Of a DNA stretch of 64,000 nucleotides, positions 21,371 through 30,077 are shown one piece after another. Origin of the DNA: Streptomyces sp. NBC_01454. Its GTDB lineage: Bacteria > Actinomycetota > Actinomycetes > Streptomycetales > Streptomycetaceae. The stretch is taken from the NCBI RefSeq assembly GCF_036227565.1, contig NZ_CP109461.1:124001-188000 (forward strand). Reading direction: 5' to 3'. Made by a program: the position numbers and the translations under genes. Position 1 is the stretch's first letter. Every line of letters begins with the position of its first letter. Below the pieces are notes generated by a model. That model made no database searches, was not told the DNA's origin, and saw nothing but the letters and a program-made list of their open reading frames with translations.

Positions 21371-21416
21371 GCCGTGGTCCGGGGCTGGCCCGAGCCTCCC
21401 CGCCCCGGACCACGGC
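21371..21416 (+). terminator. Strong hairpin after B2
   Basis: Perfect 15-bp stem: GCCGTGGTCCGGGGC at 21371-21385 pairs with 21402-21416, loop of 16 bases, no U tract. It ends the C-B1-B2 unit and may reduce or separate expression of the transporter gene downstream. Confidence 0.75.
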
Positions 21417-21531
21417 CTCACTCGAACGAGTGAAAGCCGGGCGGCGAGGCTGACGTTCGGTCCGGGCGACCTGGGCCGATGAGGAACCTGCGGAACAATC
21501 CCGTTGCCCGGCTGCCTAGTCCGGCTCCCTG

Positions 21532-23421
21532 ATGGGGATCGTGAGTTCTTCCGTATCCTCGCCGTCCGTCGCCGGCACGGGGCAGCCGCCCGTGATGCGC
21601 CTGGCTTCCGACCGGCACTTCGAGGCGAGCGTCAACCTGTCCACGTGGGCGATAGCGCGCCGTCTGCCCCGCACCCTCACCGATGCAGCTCGGCTCGGCT
21701 GGCGCACCGACCGCCGCGCCGTCCTGGCCCTGCTTGGCTGCCAGATCGGCGCCGCCGCCCTCACCGCGACCGCGCTCGCGGCCACCACCCGCGTGCTGGC
21801 CGCCGTCTTCACCGGCGACGACATCGCCGCCGGGCTCCGCGAGAACCTGACCGCCGTGGTGGTGTTCGCCCTCGCCGCCTGTGGCCGCTACCTACTCGAC
21901 GTCGGCGCCCGCGGGGCAGCGGCCCAGCTCGCGCCGAAGGCCGTACGCGAGGCTGACCTGGAGGTCATCACCGCGGCCACGGCCGCCGAGCTGGTGGCGT
22001 ACGAGGACCCGGACTTCGAGGACGCCCACGCCGCCGCCTCCGACGGCGCAGAGAAGACCGGCGACCTCATCCTCGACGCCCAGCTCCTGACCTCAGCCGC
22101 CGCCCAGTTGGCCGCCGCTGCAACGGTCGTCACTGTCCTGCACCCGGTGATGCTTCCGCTGCTGGTCCTCTCCGTGATCCCGTGCGCGTGGGGTGCCGTA
22201 CGGGGGGCGCGGGTCGAGCACGCCGCCCACCACCGCAACCTCGCCGACTCCCGCCTGCGCAACGTCTTCCGCTCTTACACCACCGAGCGGAACACCGCCG
22301 ATGAGGTCCGCGCGAGCACCATGGCGGGCTTCCTGATCCGGCAGTACCGCATCGTCTCCGGCCGCCTGGAGGCCGAACAGCTCAAGGCCACCCGGCAGGC
22401 CCTGGTAGTGCAGGGCATCGGCGACGCACTCACCGCCGTCGGCACCGCCGCCACCTGGGGCGCGCTCGTGCTCCTGGTGGCAGCCGGCCGGATGGAGCTC
22501 GCCGCAGCGGGAACCGCCGCGCTGGCGGTGCGGACCTCCGGCGCGGCACTGGCCACGACGGTGAGGGCCGGGGCCCGGCTGTTTCGCACCTCGCTGTCCC
22601 TGGACGACTGGGCCCGGTTCCTCGCGGTAGCCAAGCCGTGGACGGCCCGCCGCGGTTCGGCACAGGTCGCCGAGGACGGACCGCAGGTGATCACCGCCAC
22701 TGACGTCTCCTTCACCTACCCCGGCGCCGACCGGACCGCGCTCGACGGCATCAGCCTGGACCTCAAGCGGGGCGAGGTCATCGCCCTGGTGGGCGAGAAC
22801 GGCGCCGGCAAGAGCACTCTCGCCCGCCTCCTGACCGGCCTGTTCCTCCCCACTGCGGGGTCGGTGCGGTGGGACGGGGTGGACCTGGCCGACGCCGACC
22901 CGGCCAGCGCGCTGGCGAAGATCGCGCTTGTCCCGCAGGACTACACCCGCTGGCCGCTGGCCGTCCGCGAGAACATCACCCTCGGCCAGCCCCGCCTCGA
23001 AGGAGACCCGGCTGTCCATGCCGCCGCCGAAGCCGCCGGAGCCGACGCCGTCATCGCCACACTGCCGCACGGGCTGGACACCTCCCTGGCCCGCTCATGG
23101 TGGGGCGGCCACGACCTCTCGGGCGGACAGTGGCAGCGCATCGCGGTCGCCCGCGCTTTCCATCGCGACGCCCCCGTGCTCGTCATGGACGAGCCGACCG
23201 CCGCCCTCGATGCCCGCGCCGAACATCGGATCTTCACCCGGCTGAGAAACCTTGCTGCCGGACGGGCCACCATCTTCATCACCCATCGCCTGGCCAACAC
23301 TCGTCTTGCCGACCGCATCATCGTGCTCAACCAAGGCCGCATCGAGCAAATGGGTACGTACGACGAGTTGGCGCATCAAGGGCTATTCCACGAACTCCTC
23401 AAACTCCAAGAAGACCGGTGA
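21532..23421 (+). CDS. ABC exporter of the lasso-type cluster (fused membrane and ATPase domains)
   Basis: A half-transporter of up to 629 aa: an N-terminal membrane domain (about 60-350) and a C-terminal nucleotide-binding domain. Walker A is GENGAGKST (421-429), the signature is LSGGQ, Walker B is VLVMDEPTAALD, and the H-loop is IFITHRLANTRL. Such exporters (protein D) release the mature lasso peptide and give self-immunity. ATG 21532 has no good ribosome site; in-frame GTG/ATG codons over the next 70 bases could be the true start. It is separated from the B2 gene by a hairpin, so it may have its own promoter around 21420-21530. Confidence 0.85.
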   Translation: MGIVSSSVSSPSVAGTGQPPVMRLASDRHFEASVNLSTWAIARRLPRTLTDAARLGWRTDRRAVLALLGCQIGAAALTATALAATTRVLAAVFTGDDIAAGLRENLTAVVVFALAACGRYLLDVGARGAAAQLAPKAVREADLEVITAATAAELVAYEDPDFEDAHAAASDGAEKTGDLILDAQLLTSAAAQLAAAATVVTVLHPVMLPLLVLSVIPCAWGAVRGARVEHAAHHRNLADSRLRNVFRSYTTERNTADEVRASTMAGFLIRQYRIVSGRLEAEQLKATRQALVVQGIGDALTAVGTAATWGALVLLVAAGRMELAAAGTAALAVRTSGAALATTVRAGARLFRTSLSLDDWARFLAVAKPWTARRGSAQVAEDGPQVITATDVSFTYPGADRTALDGISLDLKRGEVIALVGENGAGKSTLARLLTGLFLPTAGSVRWDGVDLADADPASALAKIALVPQDYTRWPLAVRENITLGQPRLEGDPAVHAAAEAAGADAVIATLPHGLDTSLARSWWGGHDLSGGQWQRIAVARAFHRDAPVLVMDEPTAALDARAEHRIFTRLRNLAAGRATIFITHRLANTRLADRIIVLNQGRIEQMGTYDELAHQGLFHELLKLQEDR

Positions 23422-23726
23422 TCCAGTAAGCCCCGCGCACAATCGAGTTCCAGCGAGAGCCATGGGCCCACCGGGAATTCTGTTGGAATGCCAGCCCGAA
23501 CACACTTCAGCCCGTCTCCCGGAAGGGGACGGGCTGAAGTGTTGTGCTGTGTGGGCCCAGCGGGAGGTGGAGGGTGTGCACGAGCTGCCACATCCAGCCT
23601 CAACACGCAGGACTTGACAGAGAAGTCGTCGGCGGTGTCGAAGGGCTGCGTGCCCAGCGTCACCGCAACGACGTCACCGGCGTCAAGCACGACGGGCGCC
23701 TCGTAAACCGGGGTGGTGTGCTTCAT
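23376..23726 (-). CDS. Second lasso-type precursor-like gene, probably with a damaged 3' end
   Basis: ATG 23726 has GAAGGGA eight bases upstream. The start MKHTTPVYEAPVVLDAGDVV is a textbook lasso leader: Y8-E-A-P11 is the Y-x-x-P motif bound by B1. It continues A-V-T-L-G-T-Q-P-F-D-T-A-D-D, with Thr at -2, Gly1 at residue 25 and Asp at core position 9. This parallels the plus-strand precursor: T-L-G-x-Q-x-F-(N/D)-x-(S/A)-D in both. A core ending near residue 39 (23610) would be normal. The frame instead runs on for 116 aa into the terminator region, so a stop was probably lost by mutation or indel. It is convergent to the exporter. Confidence 0.6.
   Translation of the reverse strand: MKHTTPVYEAPVVLDAGDVVAVTLGTQPFDTADDFSVKSCVLRLDVAARAHPPPPAGPTQHNTSARPLPGDGLKCVRAGIPTEFPVGPWLSLELDCARGLLDHRSSWSLRSSWNSP
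23502..23542. terminator. Bidirectional terminator hairpin after the exporter
   Basis: A 15-bp perfect stem: ACACTTCAGCCCGTC (23502-23516) with its complement at 23528-23542, 11-base loop. It lies 81 bases after the exporter stop and within the tail of the convergent precursor-like gene, so it can stop transcription from both sides. Confidence 0.75.
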
Positions 23727-23871
23727 GACGAATTCCCTTCACTCGCCGCCCGGCTCGGTCCGCCGGGCTACGACGAACAGTCAACGCGCAGACGCACAGG
23801 GTGGGCAGCTGCCACAATGTGGGCCAGCTGTAGGCCAGTTGTGAACCAGCACGACCAACGATCGGCCGGAC

Positions 23872-25146
23872 ATGACTATCGGGGAGCGCATCCGCGCGGC
23901 ACGCGAAGCACGGCGCCCCAGATGCAGCCAGCAACCGCTCGCAGACGAGCTGTCGATGGCGCGCTGGGGGAAGGCAGGGTTTCTCGACCGGCAGCAGGTC
24001 TACCGGTGGGAGACCGGACGGCGGGAGCCGGAAGAGTGGTTGCCGTTCATCGAACAGGTACTGCACCTTGACCTGTCCGGGGACAATAAGGCCCAGTTCG
24101 CCGATACCGTGACCTCAGTCATGCTCTTGGGAGGCACCGACGTGGAACGACGGCAGTTCCTCGCGGCATCCGCTGCCGTTGGCCTGGCCGCGCTCGATCT
24201 GCCCGACGCCGAAGCCGTTACCCGCCGCGCGAACAAGCCCGGCCCCGTCGGCGTCGGGATGGGCGAAGTCGCTGCGGTCCGCACGATGACCACCACGCTC
24301 GGCGACGCCGCCTCAGAGCTCGGCGGCGGACACGCCCGCCACCTGGCCGTCCGGTACCTGACCCTGGACGTCAAGCGCTGGCTGGACGGCCGCTATACCG
24401 AGAAGGTTGGCCGCGAGCTATTCGCCGCCACCAGCGAACTGGTCCACCTGATCGGGTGGATGGCCCGCGACGAAGGCCACCAGGGGCTGAGCCAGCGGTA
24501 CAACGTGCACAGCTTCCGGCTCGCGGCCGAGGCTGGCGAGAACGAGCTCGCTGCCACCGCCCTGCGCGGACTGGCGGACCAGGCCATCGACCTCGGCCAC
24601 CTACCTACCGCCGTCCGGCTCGCCGGAGCATGCGAGCAACGCGGCCGGAAGCTGGCCAACCCCAAGGCCCTGGCGTACTACCGCAACACCCTCGCCCGCG
24701 CGTCCGCCGCCGACGGCGACCGCACCACCGCCACGAAGATGCTCACCTCCGCCCAAGCCGCGATCGAACACGCCCCGGCCCGGCCCGGCCAGTCATGGGC
24801 GAGCCACTACAGCCACGGGCGATGGGCCCACGAGTCCGGCATGATCCACGTGCAGATGGGCGACCTCGCCGCCGCCGAGGAACACCTGCACCTGGCCCTG
24901 GACATCCACGGTCTGGACCGGAAGCGCACGCGGGCGATCGTGCTCGCCGACCTAGGCCACGTCCAGCTCAAGCGCGGCAACACCGCTCAGGCCCTGGACA
25001 CCTGGAACGACTTCCTAAACTGCGCAGACGGCGTGCAGTCCGTCCGCATCAACGACGGCCTGACCAATATCGCTGCCCGCCTACCGGGCATCCACGACGT
25101 CCCAGCCGCTCAAGAGCTCTGCGAGCGCATCGCTGGCCGAGGGTGA
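23872..25146 (+). CDS. XRE-family regulator with TPR-like C-terminus
   Basis: A 424-aa protein. Residues 1-70 are an HTH (GERIRAAREARRPRCSQQPL, QQVYRWETGRREPEEWLPF). A linker with the RRQFLAASAAVGLAAL stretch found in many Streptomyces XRE proteins follows. The rest (about 140-420) is helical with tetratricopeptide-like pairs (AATALRGLADQAIDLGHLPT; HVQLKRGNTAQALDTWNDFL). TPR-XRE proteins often respond to peptides or small ligands. It diverges from the second precursor-like gene. The 60 bases before it carry repeated GGCCAGCTGT / GGCCAGTTGT motifs (about 23821-23842), a possible operator. No clear ribosome site precedes the ATG. Confidence 0.75.
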   Translation: MTIGERIRAAREARRPRCSQQPLADELSMARWGKAGFLDRQQVYRWETGRREPEEWLPFIEQVLHLDLSGDNKAQFADTVTSVMLLGGTDVERRQFLAASAAVGLAALDLPDAEAVTRRANKPGPVGVGMGEVAAVRTMTTTLGDAASELGGGHARHLAVRYLTLDVKRWLDGRYTEKVGRELFAATSELVHLIGWMARDEGHQGLSQRYNVHSFRLAAEAGENELAATALRGLADQAIDLGHLPTAVRLAGACEQRGRKLANPKALAYYRNTLARASAADGDRTTATKMLTSAQAAIEHAPARPGQSWASHYSHGRWAHESGMIHVQMGDLAAAEEHLHLALDIHGLDRKRTRAIVLADLGHVQLKRGNTAQALDTWNDFLNCADGVQSVRINDGLTNIAARLPGIHDVPAAQELCERIAGRG

Positions 25147-25432
25147 ACATGGATACAAGGCGGCTGTCGCAGGGACCAGCGACGGCGAAGCCGATGTCGT
25201 CGCCATCGCCACCTACGGCAACTACTCCGCACCTCCATGCGCTTCGCTTGCACCCAGGGCATCTCTTTGACCGGACACCGCGAGACGTGATCTCCCATAA
25301 ATAGGTGGCCACGGGCCAGAACATCCACAGGTTTCCAGTTGCCGGAAGCCACGCTGCATTGTAGGGCTCGCGCAGCTGAGGCACGTTCCCAGCAGTTCCA
25401 CACGACGGCAGCCGCCCGGTCATGCGGCTACC
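25147..25432. other. Convergent gap, no gene seen
   Basis: About 285 bases between the XRE stop and the end of the MBL gene. GC content drops towards the MBL side. No gene, RNA or strong hairpin was recognised. Confidence 0.4.
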
Positions 25433-26569
25433 CTATTTGACCTTGACTGCCCGTCCGAGGTCACTCAACCCGCCGGCAGCATTTCCGTCACCCAGGCGCC
25501 AGACGCTCAACTGATTGCGCCCCAACCCCACGACGATGGCAACAGAGCCCAGAGGCAGCTTCGCGCCGGAGACATCAATGATGTAGTCACTTGTGTAGTG
25601 AATACCAAGCTTATGGTCTCCTGGCCTGTCGCCGCCCCTGGCAGCGGTCCGGTGACGTGCCTCGCGCAGGATCTCCTGGGCAATGGCGTGTGGGAAGCGA
25701 TGCACCCCTCCCCCCTCGGCACAGGACACCAAGCTGTACTTGGGACCCACCCGTTCAACAAATTCGAGATTCACTCCGTGCTTAGACCCGTGATGCGGCA
25801 CCTTGAGTACATCAGCGTCCAGGTAATCTACTTCCCGGCGTTGCCGCGTCTCGCCAGCACCTCGTGAGGCACGGGTTTTCGAGGCCGGGAAATCGCTCTC
25901 CACGTGGGCCCAACTGGCGGTCTGAGCGTCTGCTCCGAGCAGTAGACGAGCTCCCCGGCGGCGGTGGAGTGGGGTTCGCTCTCCTTGTCGCTGAACTGTT
26001 GGTATGTAGGGATATTCGACCATGAGCACGATCGAGGAGTTATTCTCCTCGATGCCCCGACTGTCAAATTGATGCTTCAATGCAATCGACGGAGCAAGTA
26101 CCGTAAAATTAACATTCTTAAGCAGTCTCTCGTACCCACTAGTCGGCTCGCAGACACGGGATACCGCCTCGGCTTTATCGCGCATCTCCCAATAAGTCGG
26201 CTTACCCGTATCGAAGCCCGCATCCCAGAATTCATGGACCTTGCAGAAATCGAGGAGGCTACCCATTCCAGCGATGTGATCCCGGTGCGGATGGGTCGCA
26301 ATGGCGATATCAATTTCCACCGGCTCCGAAATGAACCCCCCCTGCTGCAATGAGGCAATCAACTCACGCATCACTTTAAATCTACCGACATCAACAACGA
26401 CAAGATCGCGCCTACCGTCACGAAATGGCAACATTAAGAGCTGAGCATCGCCATTTCCCACGTTAAGCAGAAAGTAGACCATGTCAGTTTCAGTGATGCT
26501 ATCGATAAATCGATTACCAGATCCAGAAATATCGAGATCAGTAATCGGTATCACCCTTGGGTCGCCCAT
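25433..26569 (-). CDS. ComEC-type MBL-fold metallohydrolase
   Basis: A 378-aa soluble protein from ATG 26569 behind AAGGAGGAG. The metallo-beta-lactamase fold is shown by THPHRDHIAG (H-x-H-x-D-H metal motif, about residue 90), LLLGADAQ and VPHHGSKHGVN. The P-H-H-G-S block is typical of the ComEC/Rec2 MBL subfamily, whose members act on nucleic acids or phosphoesters. It has no membrane part. It is the last gene of a minus-strand operon after the patatin gene and the interrupted middle gene (27 bases away). Base composition is clearly less GC-rich than the neighbours, suggesting recent transfer. The substrate is unknown. Confidence 0.8.
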   Translation of the reverse strand: MGDPRVIPITDLDISGSGNRFIDSITETDMVYFLLNVGNGDAQLLMLPFRDGRRDLVVVDVGRFKVMRELIASLQQGGFISEPVEIDIAIATHPHRDHIAGMGSLLDFCKVHEFWDAGFDTGKPTYWEMRDKAEAVSRVCEPTSGYERLLKNVNFTVLAPSIALKHQFDSRGIEENNSSIVLMVEYPYIPTVQRQGERTPLHRRRGARLLLGADAQTASWAHVESDFPASKTRASRGAGETRQRREVDYLDADVLKVPHHGSKHGVNLEFVERVGPKYSLVSCAEGGGVHRFPHAIAQEILREARHRTAARGGDRPGDHKLGIHYTSDYIIDVSGAKLPLGSVAIVVGLGRNQLSVWRLGDGNAAGGLSDLGRAVKVK

Positions 26570-27051
26570 GACTCCTCCTTCAGAAGCGCGACAGGTTAAT
26601 CCTCCTCTCCCTCCTCTGCAATGGCGGCATATTTTTCTTCGACGGGGGGTGCGATCGAGGCTAGCCTCACGATTCGGGACATTTCTCGGGCCTCGGCAGT
26701 GACGTCATACAGCGGCGAGCACATGAGTCCTGAAAGAGCCTCTCCGTAGACGACGCTACCGGGCTGATCGGGCCATTTAGCCGGATCAATAGCCACCCCG
26801 AAGGCGTCATCAATCTGCACTGGCTCCCCTTGGACTGTTTGCCCGAAGCGCACGCGCTTTTTCCCGTGCAGAGCCTCCGGAGCGACGGATAGTAGGACGA
26901 TTCTCTCGTCTTCCTCATAGCGCCCGCGAACCTTTTCCGGAAGTGGCAAAAACTTCGGGCGACCCTTATCATCCATCATTGGCCACCGGGATACCTCTAG
27001 GATGACGACATCAGGAGTCATTTCTTCGACCACCACGTAGTAAAGCTCTAG

Positions 27052-28493
27052 TAGGGCTTGGTCATGTTGGTGCGGGGTCTGGCATGTCGCGGTGACAGGT
27101 GGGACAGGCGCCGGTCCAGATCACGAGGAGTATCTGCAGCTCGCGAACGATTCGGTAGAGGCTCAGGCCGACGCCGTCTCTTTTGGGGATCGGCTCAGTC
27201 GCTGAAGGGTGCAGAAGGCGTGCGCGACCGAGACGAGGGTGACGTGGTGGTGCCAGCCTGGCCAGGTTCGGCCTTCGAAGTGGGCCAGGCCCAGGGCCTG
27301 TTTCATCTCGCGGTAGTCGTTCTCGATGCGCCAGCGGAGCTTCGCGGTGCGCACGAGGACGGGCAACGAGGTGGTCTCAGGCAGGTTGGAGAGCCAGAAC
27401 TGCACGGGCTCGTCCTGGTTGGCGGGCCATTCGGCCAGCAGCCAGCGGACCGGAAGCTCGGTGGCGGCTGTGGCCTTGCGGATCTCACGTCCGGCGGGCC
27501 GGACCCGCAGGGCCACGAAGCGCGAGTACATGCGCTTGTGTCCGCTGCGGCCACTGCCGGGCCGCGATCCCTCCCTCCACTGCACCGGCCGCGCGGAAGA
27601 TTTACCGGCCGCGATGACCAGGCTCTTCACCCTCTGTGCTGGCTCGGGGTAGGCAGGAGCCGGCCGTCGGCCCCGGTCGGGGAAGGCCGGGGTGCACGGC
27701 TGCGCGTCCTCGGGTTGCGCGGTGGTCGTGGTCGAGATGCCCACCACGTAGTCGAGGCCGCGTTCTTCCAGACCGAGCCGGAAGGCGGCGGTGTCCCCGT
27801 AGCCGCCGTCGGCGATGACCTGGGGCACCTCGATGCCCCAGGACCGCGTCTCGTCGATCATGTCGAGGGCCAGCTGCCACTTCTCGACATGGCCGACCTG
27901 GGCGGGGATAGCGCACTTGTCACGACGGGCCACCTTGGCCGGATCGGCCTTCGGTGAGGCGGGATCCCAGCTCCCGGGCAGGAACAGACGCCAGTTCACC
28001 GCCGCCGAGGCGCCGTTGGAAGCCAGGTGCAGCGAGACCCCGGCCTGGCAGTTGGTGACCTTGCCCGCGGTGCCGGTGTACTGCCTGGTCACGCACGCGG
28101 ACGCGTCCCCGTCCTTGAGGAACCCGGTGTCATCGATGATCAACGCGGTGGGTTTGACGACCGGCTGCATACGCCAGGCCAGACGGGCCCGCACATGCGC
28201 CGCATCCCACGGGCTGGAGGTGACGAAGTGGGCCAGGGCCTGCCGGTTCCCGTCCTCGCCCAGGCGGGCGGCCATCGGCTCCACCGACTTGCGCCCGCCG
28301 TCCAGCAGCAGGCCCCGCAGATAGACCCCGCCCCACCGTCGCTGATCCGCCCGCGCGAACGGCTCGAACATCTCCGCCGCGAAGTCCTCCAGATCACACC
28401 GGACCGCAGCCAACTCCCCACTCAGCACACACGGTCAACGACACGACCGATCAAGAAGACACGCCATCAAGGACCGCACATGACCAAGCCCTA
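27052..28493 (-). mobile_element. IS701-family insertion sequence, complete, with CTAG target duplication
   Basis: Perfect terminal inverted repeats start TAGGGCTTGGTCATGT at 27052 and end with its complement at 28493. The target duplication CTAG lies at 27048-27051 and 28494-28497. This fits the YTAR target and 4-bp duplication of IS701 elements. The repaired host frame confirms the borders. One transposase gene fills the element. Confidence 0.9.
27163..28428 (-). CDS. IS701-family transposase
   Basis: A 421-aa DDE transposase from GTG 28428. Conserved blocks: ALIIDDTGFLKDGDASACV (first Asp), PQVIADGGYGDTAAFRLGL (second Asp), LRWRIENDYREMKQALGLAH (Glu, the Y-R-E-M-K motif). The sequence is complete from the N-terminal FARADQRRWGGVYLRGLLLD to the end, and the element borders are intact, so it is probably active. 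It has inserted recently, since the target duplication is perfect. Confidence 0.9.
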   Translation of the reverse strand: MLSGELAAVRCDLEDFAAEMFEPFARADQRRWGGVYLRGLLLDGGRKSVEPMAARLGEDGNRQALAHFVTSSPWDAAHVRARLAWRMQPVVKPTALIIDDTGFLKDGDASACVTRQYTGTAGKVTNCQAGVSLHLASNGASAAVNWRLFLPGSWDPASPKADPAKVARRDKCAIPAQVGHVEKWQLALDMIDETRSWGIEVPQVIADGGYGDTAAFRLGLEERGLDYVVGISTTTTAQPEDAQPCTPAFPDRGRRPAPAYPEPAQRVKSLVIAAGKSSARPVQWREGSRPGSGRSGHKRMYSRFVALRVRPAGREIRKATAATELPVRWLLAEWPANQDEPVQFWLSNLPETTSLPVLVRTAKLRWRIENDYREMKQALGLAHFEGRTWPGWHHHVTLVSVAHAFCTLQRLSRSPKETASA

Positions 28494-28637
28494 CTAGTGG
28501 CTGCCACTCCTCCCCAATGGACCCTGTGCCCAACGCCTTCCCCTCAATGACCGACTTAGGGTCCCACTCTCGCAAACCGGACACCCCCCATACGTCTCCC
28601 GTCTCAACAAGCGTCATATCTTCCTCCCTCTGGCCAA

Positions 28638-29750
28638 TCAGAGCGCCACCTCAGGGAAAGGGAATTCCGTGGGAGGGCTCAACGACCTGTCCACATGTGC
28701 GCGCAGCGCCGCATCACATACGGCATAGCCCCAGTTCACCAGCTCAAAGCGATCACGCTCACTTGGCGATGCCAGACGAGTACGGATGGCTGCCAGACGC
28801 AGAGCCTCTGTGTAGGGGCAGGGGAGTGCATCGGCGAGATGGTAATTCTCTATGTCTGTCCGAATTCCCCAATAAGCTCCAGTGAAAGAATTGCGCTGGT
28901 AGCCATCAATCAGGGCGCGTTTCCGCAGCGCTCGAACCTGGTTGTCCTCGACCGCGAGCACGCGTCGCAGTTGGCCCAGCCAATTGTCCTGCGGCCGGGG
29001 CGTTGGGGAAAGGTGACCGCCGCCGTCGCTCACGAGTAGTGTCGTACAACGTTTGGCGGATTCCAGCGCGAGATTGTCGTATATCCCACCGTCGCTGAGT
29101 ACGACGCGTGAGGTGTACGGCTCGCGCTGCATGCGCGGATCAGCTCCCCGCCAACTCCAGGCGTCCGGGGAGAAGCGGAGGATAGCTGGCGACAAGAACG
29201 GAGGAAACGCCGACGACGCCGCCACGGCCTCCGCGAGCCCGACGTCCGGCTTCTCGATTCCTCCGACCTTGTAGTCACGGGCATATGACTTAGAGAAACG
29301 CCAAAGGGCTCCGCTCTGCATATTCGTGGCGTTGATAACGAATCGCGGGTGATCGGGTATCTCCTGGAACGTTTTCCCGTGAAAGAGGTGCTTCCCGTAG
29401 GCAGCCGCCACCCTGCGTGCGCTACCCCCCGGTGTGGCAAATCCCCTGGCGACCGCTGGCATGTCAATCGTCTGACGCGATAGGGACAGGAGGGGGTTGA
29501 GTACCAGGTCACGGTAGCTTTGCGAGAGGTCGTCACCAGCGATCATCGCGTCCCACTGCGAGGCAAGGTGGCCTGCAACGATCGATCCACCGGACACGCT
29601 GGACACCAAGTCCAGCCGCTGTACCCACCTGAGCTCGCACAGCCTCAGAAGCGCGCCCGCATGGAAGAGCATCGCTCGGTAGCCACCGCCAGAGAGGCAC
29701 AGTGCAACCGGAAGCTCGGCTCCGGCCGTCCCTTCGGCTGACGCAGCCAT
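28638..29750 (-). CDS. Patatin-like phospholipase
   Basis: Read from ATG 29750 (MAASAEG...), 370 aa; an upstream extension to 29891 is open but looks unlike a protein start. Patatin hallmarks: the oxyanion loop SGGGYRAMLFHAGALLRL, the G-x-S-x-G nucleophile elbow SSVSGGSIVAG, and the catalytic Asp in VVLSDGGIYDNLALE. These form the Ser-Asp dyad of patatin lipases, which cut membrane phospholipids. No signal peptide is visible, so it should be cytosolic, as are toxic patatin effectors of some anti-phage systems. It is the first gene of an operon with the unknown gene and the MBL hydrolase. Composition is lower in GC than the flanks. Confidence 0.85.
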   Translation of the reverse strand: MAASAEGTAGAELPVALCLSGGGYRAMLFHAGALLRLCELRWVQRLDLVSSVSGGSIVAGHLASQWDAMIAGDDLSQSYRDLVLNPLLSLSRQTIDMPAVARGFATPGGSARRVAAAYGKHLFHGKTFQEIPDHPRFVINATNMQSGALWRFSKSYARDYKVGGIEKPDVGLAEAVAASSAFPPFLSPAILRFSPDAWSWRGADPRMQREPYTSRVVLSDGGIYDNLALESAKRCTTLLVSDGGGHLSPTPRPQDNWLGQLRRVLAVEDNQVRALRKRALIDGYQRNSFTGAYWGIRTDIENYHLADALPCPYTEALRLAAIRTRLASPSERDRFELVNWGYAVCDAALRAHVDRSLSPPTEFPFPEVAL

Positions 29751-30077
29751 ACCGACTCCAGAGGTCTCGGCCTGGGCGAACTGTGCCGTCGAGCTTCCCC
29801 CACAATTCCAGTGGAACACCACCCTCATGCAGGCGCAACGCAATGCGAGACGGTGACGCGACGCCACATACGACAGAGGACCGATGGACAACTCTCGGTG
29901 GCCTGACCGATATCCTAGAGACTGGAGACACCGGAATGGCGACGTGTGACCTTCGTCACATTTACTCTTGCGGTCGTGGCAGAAAGAGACACACCGAGCA
30001 CCTCAAGGAACCGTTGGTTGGGGATGCTGGCGCCTCCATAAAGCGACACGAGCTGCGTGGGACACGGCAGCTGCAAC

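Larger units (their letters stand above)
26596..28617 (-). pseudogene. Unknown operon gene interrupted by an IS701-type element
   Basis: The start is at 28617 behind GGGAGGAAGAT and the stop at 26596. The reading frame is cut by the element at 27052-28493. Removing it with one CTAG copy joins the halves exactly in frame: EEWQPL from the right, ELYYVVVEEMTPDVVILEV from the left. The restored protein has 191 residues. It is acidic and has no recognisable domain, signal or membrane segment. The right half starts MTLVETGDVWGVSGLREWDP. It is the middle gene of the patatin-to-MBL operon (21 and 27 bases to its neighbours), so the insertion probably disables a three-gene system. The 27036-26596 part may still be translated from an internal GTG. 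Confidence 0.8.

Noticed and set aside
25433..29750. CBASS system based on the patatin gene
   Set aside because: No nucleotide cyclase (CD-NTase) or ubiquitin-like accessory gene is present; only the effector type is similar.
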